Source: an uncultured Lachnospiraceae bacterium | GTDB taxonomy: Bacteria; Bacillota; Clostridia; Lachnospirales; Lachnospiraceae | Reading direction: 5' to 3' | DNA: 64,000 nt | NCBI GenBank assembly: GCA_910577015.1 | Contig: CAJTKU010000002.1 | Span: forward strand, 124,001-188,000 | In this document: positions 58,695 through 64,000 of the stretch, piece by piece | Position numbering within the stretch: the stretch's first letter is position 1 | How the letters are laid out: each line of letters starts with the position of its first letter | The notes under the pieces: generated by a model | What the model saw: only the letters and a program-made list of their open reading frames with translations | Told to the model about the DNA's origin: nothing | The model's database searches: none | Program-made: the position numbers and the translations under genes

Positions 58695-58762
58695 AGTTAT
58701 TTTAGTCAATTAGGGCTTCCCGTCCTACTATCCCGAGTTTGACATCTGTAAAAGTAAAAAGC

Positions 58763-58800
58763 GGCTACAGCTCCAGTAATTATGCGGGCTGTAGCCATTT
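58763..58800 (+). terminator. Terminator after the lipoprotein gene
   Basis: A 9-bp perfect stem GGCTACAGC/GCTGTAGCC with a 16-nt loop is followed by ATTTTCCC. It lies about 70 nt after the stop codon. Confidence 0.6.
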
Positions 58801-58915
58801 TCCCTTTGGGAACCATTTGTGCTATTTTTTTACTTCTTTTGCATTGATACTTTTTATTGTGCTTCGCAAGGCTAAAATTATAGTATAATTTTAGAAAATT
58901 TTAACACTCAATCTG

Positions 58916-58944
58916 TTGACATCGGTAACGGTAAGTGATATTTT
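58916..58944 (+). promoter_or_regulatory. Heat-shock operon promoter
   Basis: TTGACA (58916-58921) and TATTTT (58939-58944) are 17 nt apart. The CIRCE operator begins about 15 nt downstream, at the transcript start. Confidence 0.8.
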
Positions 58945-58958
58945 ATGGTAAGAAGATA

Positions 58959-58985
58959 TTAGCACTCTTTTTTAGTGAGTGCTAA
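58959..58985 (+). promoter_or_regulatory. CIRCE operator for HrcA
   Basis: TTAGCACTC, 9 nt, GAGTGCTAA is a perfect CIRCE inverted repeat with the standard spacing. HrcA binds it and represses the operon until heat stress draws away GroEL. It lies 45 nt before hrcA. Confidence 0.97.
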
Positions 58986-59030
58986 CAACAAAAATTTTCC
59001 ATACGATACGGTGAAAAGGAGGTACGTCTG

Positions 59031-60059
59031 GTGCAGCTTGATGACAGGAAGAAAAAAATACTGCAGGCAATCATTCGTAACTATCTGGAAACCGGAGAGC
59101 CGGTAGGCAGCAGGACTATTTCCAAGTATACGGATTTGAACCTCAGTTCCGCAACCATCCGAAATGAGATGGCGGATTTGGAGGAGCTTGGTTACATTCT
59201 TCAGCCCCATACGTCTGCGGGCAGGATTCCTTCCGATAAAGGTTACCGCCTGTATGTGGATACCATGATGGAGGAAAAGGACAGGGAAGTCGAGGAAATG
59301 AAAGAGATGCTTCTGGAAAAGGAAGATAAGATGGAAGCGCTCTTAAAGCAGGTAGCCCGTGTGCTGGCGCAGAACACCAATTATGCCACCATGATTTCCG
59401 CCCCGCAGCTACAGCGCAACAAGCTGAAATTCATCCAGCTTTCGCGGGTGGATAGAAATCAGATTCTGGCGGTTATCGTCGTGGAAGGCAATATGATTAA
59501 AAACCATATGCTGGATGTTCCGGAGGCGCTGGACGATGAAACGCTTTTAAAACTGAACATGCTTTTAAACACCCATTTAAACGGTCTTCCCATTGAGGAG
59601 ATTAATCTCGGGCTGATTGCGGCGCTGAAGCAGCAGGCCGGTATCCACAGCGGCATTGTGGGAGAGGTGCTGGACGCGGTAGCGGAGGTCATCAAGGAAG
59701 AAGAGGATTTGGAGATTTATACAAGCGGCGCCAACAATATCTTCAAATATCCTGAACTGGCGGACAACGCAAAGGCCAGCGAATTAATCAGTGCGTTTGA
59801 AGAAAAACAGGCGCTTGGCACTCTGGTGCAGGAAACGCTTGCCGATGAGAATAACACAGGCATTCAGGTGTATATCGGCGATGAAAGCCCTATCCAGAAT
59901 ATGAAGGACTGCAGTGTGGTGACAGCTACCTATGAATTGGAAGAGGGCATGAAGGGGACTATAGGAATCATAGGACCCAAAAGGATGGATTACGACAAGG
60001 TGGTCGGCACGCTCAAAAGGCTGATGCACCAGCTTGATGAATTGTATAAAAAGAAATAG
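59031..60059 (+). CDS. hrcA: Heat-inducible transcription repressor HrcA
   Basis: This 342-residue repressor has the N-terminal winged helix (LQAIIRNYLETGEPVGSRTISK, SSATIRNEMADLEELGYI, PHTSAGRIPSDKGYRLYVD) and a GAF-like C-terminal domain. The start is GTG 59031, with AAAGGAGG 8 nt ahead. It is the first gene of the hrcA-grpE-dnaK-dnaJ operon and represses its own promoter through CIRCE. Confidence 0.97.
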   Translation: MQLDDRKKKILQAIIRNYLETGEPVGSRTISKYTDLNLSSATIRNEMADLEELGYILQPHTSAGRIPSDKGYRLYVDTMMEEKDREVEEMKEMLLEKEDKMEALLKQVARVLAQNTNYATMISAPQLQRNKLKFIQLSRVDRNQILAVIVVEGNMIKNHMLDVPEALDDETLLKLNMLLNTHLNGLPIEEINLGLIAALKQQAGIHSGIVGEVLDAVAEVIKEEEDLEIYTSGANNIFKYPELADNAKASELISAFEEKQALGTLVQETLADENNTGIQVYIGDESPIQNMKDCSVVTATYELEEGMKGTIGIIGPKRMDYDKVVGTLKRLMHQLDELYKKK

Positions 60060-60090
60060 CAAGGCATAGACGAAGGAAAGGAAATGGCTT

Positions 60091-60711
60091 ATGGCAGACA
60101 AGGAAAAAGAGGTTTTAGAGGAAGAACAGGCGAAGGAAGAGACAGACGCCGGAGTGGACAGCGAGAAAACGGAAAGGGAGTCTGTGGAGGAAAAAGCTGC
60201 TGACGGCGGTGAAGACACGGCAGGAGAAGAAAAAAAAGGATTTGGTAAAAAACAAAAAAAGGATAAAAAGGAAGAAGCCTTCAAACAAAAGGTGGAGGAA
60301 CTGGAGGACAGGGTAAAGCGCCAGATGGCGGAATTTGAAAACTTCCGCAAGCGCACCGAAAAGGAAAAAGCCGCCATGTATGAGGTGGGCGCGAGGAGTA
60401 TCATCGAGAAAATCCTTCCGGTTGTGGACAATTTTGAAAGAGGGCTGGCAAGCATTCCCGAGGAAGAAAAAGGCGGCGCATTTGCCGAGGGAATGAACAT
60501 GATATACAAGCAGCTTATCGGGGAACTGGATAAGCTGGGGGTAAAACCCATAGAGGCAGTCGGCACGGAGTTTAATCCCGAATTTCACAATGCAGTGATG
60601 CAGGTGGAAAGTGAGGAATTTGAATCGGGAATCGTGGCACAGGAACTGCAAAAAGGATATACCTACCGTGACGCGGTGGTAAGGCACAGCATGGTTGCCG
60701 TAACACAGTAA
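60091..60711 (+). CDS. grpE: Nucleotide exchange factor GrpE
   Basis: This 206-residue protein releases ADP from DnaK. A long acidic and Lys-rich N-terminal tail (about 1-65) is followed by the coiled coil (VEELEDRVKRQMAEFENFRKR) and the beta domain (DKLGVKPIEAVGTEFNPEFHNAVM, QKGYTYRDAVVRHSMVAV). The tail is longer than in E. coli. AAGGAAATGG precedes the ATG, 31 nt after hrcA. Confidence 0.96.
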   Translation: MADKEKEVLEEEQAKEETDAGVDSEKTERESVEEKAADGGEDTAGEEKKGFGKKQKKDKKEEAFKQKVEELEDRVKRQMAEFENFRKRTEKEKAAMYEVGARSIIEKILPVVDNFERGLASIPEEEKGGAFAEGMNMIYKQLIGELDKLGVKPIEAVGTEFNPEFHNAVMQVESEEFESGIVAQELQKGYTYRDAVVRHSMVAVTQ

Positions 60712-60755
60712 AAAGAATTTACTATTAACTTATATAAAATCAGGAGGACGCAGTT

Positions 60756-62627
60756 ATGAGCAAAATTATTGGTATCGATTTGGGAACAACAAACAGTTGT
60801 GTAGCCGTAATGGAAGGTGGTAAGCCGGCTGTTATCGCAAATACAGAGGGAGCAAGGACGACGCCGTCTGTTGTGGCTTTCACAAAGACAGGGGAAAGGC
60901 TTGTCGGTGAACCGGCAAAGCGTCAGGCAGTTACCAACGCAGAAAAAACCATTTCATCCATCAAGAGGGATATGGGTACGGACCACGGACGCACCATTGA
61001 TGACAAGAAATATTCTCCCCAGCAGATTTCTGCCATGATTCTTCAAAAGTTGAAGGCAGATGCAGAAAATTATCTCGGAGAAAAGGTTACGGAAGCAGTT
61101 ATTACGGTTCCGGCATATTTTAATGACGCGCAGCGTCAGGCAACAAAGGATGCTGGCAAGATTGCAGGCCTTGACGTAAAGCGTATTATCAACGAGCCTA
61201 CGGCAGCAGCGCTGGCTTACGGTCTTGACAATGAAAAAGAGCAGAAAATCATGGTATATGACTTAGGCGGCGGTACATTTGATGTTTCCATCATTGAAAT
61301 CGGCGACGGCGTCATTGAAGTACTGGCAACCAACGGGGATACCCGTCTTGGCGGCGATGATTTTGACAATAAGGTTATCGACTGGATGTTAAGCGAGTTT
61401 AAGAAACAGGAAGGCGTGGACCTTTCCGGCGATAAGATGGCAATGCAGAGATTGAAAGAAGCTGCGGAAAAGGCAAAGAAAGAGCTTTCCTCCGCAACGA
61501 CCACCAACATTAACCTGCCTTTTATTACCGCAACGGCAGAAGGCCCTAAGCATTTCGACATGAACCTTACAAGGGCAAAATTTGATGAACTGACACATGA
61601 CTTAGTGGAAAGGACAGCAATTCCCGTACAGAATGCGTTAAAGGATGCCGGTCTTACCTCTTCTGACCTGGGCAAGGTACTGTTAGTGGGCGGTTCTACC
61701 CGTATTCCTGCCGTACAGGACAAAGTAAGGCAGTTGACCGGTCATGAGCCTAACAAGAGTCTGAACCCGGACGAATGCGTTGCGCTGGGCGCATCCATTC
61801 AGGGCGGCAAACTGGCAGGCGATGCCGGTGCAGGCGACATTCTGCTTCTGGATGTAACGCCGTTGTCTCTGTCCATAGAGACCATGGGCGGCGTGGCTAC
61901 AAGGCTGATTGAGAGAAATACCACGATTCCCACCAAAAAGAGTCAGGTATTTTCCACAGCGGCAGATAACCAGTCCGCAGTGGATATCAATGTATTGCAG
62001 GGTGAGAGGCAGTTTGCAAAAGACAATAAATCCCTCGGCCAGTTCAGGCTTGACGGCATTGCGCCCGCACCCCGGGGAATCCCTCAGATTGAGGTTACCT
62101 TTGACATTGATGCAAACGGTATTGTAAACGTTTCTGCAAAGGATTTGGGAACAGGCAAAGAGCAGCACATTACCATCACGGCAGGCTCCAACATGTCCGA
62201 TGCCGATATCGAAAAGGCTGTAAAAGAAGCGGCTGAGTACGAGGCACAGGACAAAAAGCGCAAAGAAGCCATTGATGCAAGGAATGACGCCGATGCAATG
62301 GTATTCCAGACCGAAAAGGCCTTGGGCGACGTGGGCGACAAGGTGAGTGCAGACGAAAAAGCGGCTGTGCAGGCAGAAATCGATGCGGTGAAGGCGATTT
62401 TGGAAAGAACAAAAGACCAGGAAATGTCCGACAGCGACGTGGATGAACTGAAGGCTGCAAAAGAAAAACTGATGAACAGCGCACAGGGCGTATTCACAAA
62501 AATGTATGAATCCATGCAGGGCGCGCAGGGAGCCGAGAGTGCAGGCCCCGATATGGGCAGCGCGGATTCGGCAGGCAGCAGCGCACCGGACGATGATATT
62601 ATCGACGGGGATTTCAGGGAAGTTTAA
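60756..62627 (+). CDS. dnaK: Chaperone DnaK (Hsp70)
   Basis: This 623-residue chaperone has the ATPase domain (IGIDLGTTNSCVAV, VPAYFNDAQRQATKDAG, YDLGGGTFDVS, LVGGSTRIPAVQ), the linker and substrate domain (DVTPLSLSIETMGG) and a helical lid with an Ala/Gly-rich tail ending DDDIIDGDFREV. It lacks the 24-residue loop of Gram-negative DnaK, as is normal for Firmicutes. AGGAGGACGC precedes the ATG, 44 nt after grpE. Confidence 0.98.
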   Translation: MSKIIGIDLGTTNSCVAVMEGGKPAVIANTEGARTTPSVVAFTKTGERLVGEPAKRQAVTNAEKTISSIKRDMGTDHGRTIDDKKYSPQQISAMILQKLKADAENYLGEKVTEAVITVPAYFNDAQRQATKDAGKIAGLDVKRIINEPTAAALAYGLDNEKEQKIMVYDLGGGTFDVSIIEIGDGVIEVLATNGDTRLGGDDFDNKVIDWMLSEFKKQEGVDLSGDKMAMQRLKEAAEKAKKELSSATTTNINLPFITATAEGPKHFDMNLTRAKFDELTHDLVERTAIPVQNALKDAGLTSSDLGKVLLVGGSTRIPAVQDKVRQLTGHEPNKSLNPDECVALGASIQGGKLAGDAGAGDILLLDVTPLSLSIETMGGVATRLIERNTTIPTKKSQVFSTAADNQSAVDINVLQGERQFAKDNKSLGQFRLDGIAPAPRGIPQIEVTFDIDANGIVNVSAKDLGTGKEQHITITAGSNMSDADIEKAVKEAAEYEAQDKKRKEAIDARNDADAMVFQTEKALGDVGDKVSADEKAAVQAEIDAVKAILERTKDQEMSDSDVDELKAAKEKLMNSAQGVFTKMYESMQGAQGAESAGPDMGSADSAGSSAPDDDIIDGDFREV

Positions 62628-62665
62628 TTGCAGGTTTTGATAAAGCTGTTTAGGGAGCGGAAACT

Positions 62666-63841
62666 ATGGCAGAACAAAAACGTGATTATTATGAGGTGCT
62701 CGGTGTCGATAAAAATGCAGACGATGCCGCTTTGAAAAAAGCATACCGTGTTTTGGCCAAAAAATATCACCCGGATACAAATCCGGGTGATAAGGAGGCC
62801 GAGGCAAAATTTAAGGAGGCATCGGAGGCGTATGCCGTCTTAAGCGACCCGGAAAAAAGGCGCCAGTACGACCAGTTCGGCCATGCCGCCTTTGAAGGAG
62901 CAGGCGGAGGCGCCGGCGGATTTGATTTCAGCGGTGCGGACTTCAGCGATATTTTCGGCGATATTTTCGGTGATATTTTCGGAGGAGGAAGAAGAAGCAG
63001 CGGGCGCGGCACCGGTCCCATGAAGGGCGCCAACCTGCGAACCAGCATTCGTATTACCTTTGAGGAAGCCGTATTTGGCTGTGAAAAAGAAATAGAACTG
63101 ACTATTAAGGAAACCTGTAAGACCTGTGGCGGAAACGGAGCGAAAAAAGGTACCAGTCCCGAGACCTGCAGCAAGTGTGGCGGCAAGGGGCAGGTGGTGT
63201 TTACCCAGCAGTCTTTCTTCGGAACCGTACGGAATGTGCAGGCATGTCCCGACTGTCAGGGAACAGGAAAGATAATCAGGGAAAAATGTCCGGATTGCCG
63301 CGGCACGGGCTTTGTCCCCATGCGCAAGCGATATGCGGTGGAGATTCCGGCAGGTATCGACAACGGCCAGTGCAAGCGTCTGCCGGGATTGGGAGAGCCG
63401 GGAAGCAACGGCGGACCCCGCGGGGATGTGCTGGTGGAAGTCATTGTGGGACGCCATCCCATCTTCCAGAGACAGGATTACAATATCTATTCCACCGTTC
63501 CCATGTCGTTTGCCGTTGCAGCGCTGGGCGGTGAAATTGTCATAGACACAGTGGACGGCAAAGTTATTTATGATGTGAAGCCGGGAACCCAGACGGACAC
63601 CAAGGTGCGTCTGAAAGGCAAAGGCGTTCCCACCCTCCGCAACAAAGAGGTGCGCGGCGACCATTATGTGACGCTTGTGGTGCAGGTGCCTGACAAGATG
63701 AGCCACGAAGCAAAAGAACTGCTCAGACAGTTTGATGCGGAATGCGGAGACACGCTGAATGCTTCTAAAAACGTCACCGGCGGTGATGAGCCCAAGAATC
63801 CAGACGGCAGTGGCGGTAAAAAGAAAAAGTTTTGGAAATAA
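62666..63841 (+). CDS. dnaJ: Chaperone DnaJ (Hsp40)
   Basis: This 391-residue co-chaperone has a J domain (YYEVLGVDKNADDAALKKAY, with HPD), a Gly/Phe-rich linker containing three direct FGDIF repeats, and a zinc domain with four motifs (CKTCGGNG, CSKCGGKG, CPDCQGTG, CPDCRGTG). The C-terminal substrate domain ends in a Lys-rich tail. AGGGAGCGG precedes the ATG. It is the last gene of the operon before a terminator. Confidence 0.98.
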   Translation: MAEQKRDYYEVLGVDKNADDAALKKAYRVLAKKYHPDTNPGDKEAEAKFKEASEAYAVLSDPEKRRQYDQFGHAAFEGAGGGAGGFDFSGADFSDIFGDIFGDIFGGGRRSSGRGTGPMKGANLRTSIRITFEEAVFGCEKEIELTIKETCKTCGGNGAKKGTSPETCSKCGGKGQVVFTQQSFFGTVRNVQACPDCQGTGKIIREKCPDCRGTGFVPMRKRYAVEIPAGIDNGQCKRLPGLGEPGSNGGPRGDVLVEVIVGRHPIFQRQDYNIYSTVPMSFAVAALGGEIVIDTVDGKVIYDVKPGTQTDTKVRLKGKGVPTLRNKEVRGDHYVTLVVQVPDKMSHEAKELLRQFDAECGDTLNASKNVTGGDEPKNPDGSGGKKKKFWK

Positions 63842-63857
63842 AAGAATAAAGAAATAA

Positions 63858-63905
63858 GAAAAAGCATCGAATGGCGGTAATCCGTCATCCGGCGCTTTTT
63901 TTTAT
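63858..63905 (+). terminator. Terminator after dnaJ
   Basis: An imperfect hairpin AAAAAGC ... ATGGCGG/CCGTCAT ... GCTTTTT ends in a run of eight or more T residues, about 60 nt after the dnaJ stop codon. Confidence 0.75.
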
Positions 63906-63992
63906 TTTTGGTTTCCGGTGTTAAAATCCCTATTTTAATATGTTAATTTTTGATGTATTATAGTAAATATACCGGATAATAGAGGTGAGGAC

Positions 63993-64000
63993 ATGAGTGT
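63993..64000 (+). CDS. Start of the next gene (partial)
   Basis: ATG at 63993 follows GAGGTGAGG. Only the first codons (M-S-) are present. In many Firmicutes prmA follows dnaJ, but here a terminator lies between and identity cannot be judged. Confidence 0.4.

Overview
The window looks like chromosomal DNA from an anaerobic Firmicute of the Lachnospiraceae type (Clostridium cluster XIVa). The reasons are AGGAGG-type ribosome binding sites, sigma-A promoters with TTGACA/TATAAT boxes, a CIRCE-controlled hrcA-grpE-dnaK-dnaJ operon, a murB-rapZ-whiA-HPr-like cluster with hprK, an Amt-PII protein, a glycerol cluster with a DUF1667 protein, and an AraC-type response regulator next to sugar ABC genes. 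Genus cannot be told from sequence alone. No rRNA, tRNA, CRISPR array or complete mobile element was seen.

Layout. 1-4.3 kb: the end of a proton-translocating membrane subunit, pyrG with an attenuator-like leader, a GNAT acetyltransferase, and a coupled pair of unknown genes. 4.3-17.2 kb: a mostly co-directional housekeeping block with a DUF1846 protein, ftsH, uvrC, hprK, a ROK glucokinase, murB, rapZ, whiA, a Crh-like HPr paralogue without the active-site His, a lipid kinase and class II fructose-bisphosphate aldolase. 17.2-24.2 kb: accessory genes, including a VOC protein, an internally deleted Fic protein, a monooxygenase, a decayed TnpV fragment, a YhcG/DUF1016 nuclease-like protein, DUF362, an AAC(3)-family protein, cyclophilin and a two-part GNAT protein. 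24.2-30 kb: an ammonium transporter fused to PII, an aldo/keto reductase, an acidic unknown protein and hflK-hflC. 30.2-36.2 kb: glycerol-3-phosphate oxidation genes, glpK and deoB. 36.3-43.1 kb: a possible Cys-rich micropeptide gene, a three-gene ABC-2 exporter, an aminotransferase, a patatin-like protein, uppP and a histone-H1-like DUF6465 protein. 43.2-56 kb: a galactose locus made of a YesMN-type two-component system, two sugar-binding lipoproteins, mglAC, an InlB-repeat membrane protein, galK, galT and galM. 56-64 kb: YdeI-like, VOC and triple-repeat lipoprotein genes, then the heat-shock operon.

How it fits together. The galactose locus is a nearly self-contained uptake and Leloir pathway: sensing (lipoprotein, histidine kinase, AraC regulator), import (mglBAC) and conversion (galM, galK, galT). 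Two 20-bp direct repeats spaced 21 bp lie just before the mglB promoter, where an AraC-type activator would bind. HprK, the glucokinase and the Crh-like protein would tie central carbon control to such operons.

The most unusual structure is a dispersed palindromic element present in four places (about 4.3, 23.0, 29.9 and 39.4 kb). A 25-nt core block is identical in three copies. The long outer arms differ between copies but remain self-complementary, mostly with G-U pairs that work only on one strand. This points to a structured RNA or a mobile palindromic element family.
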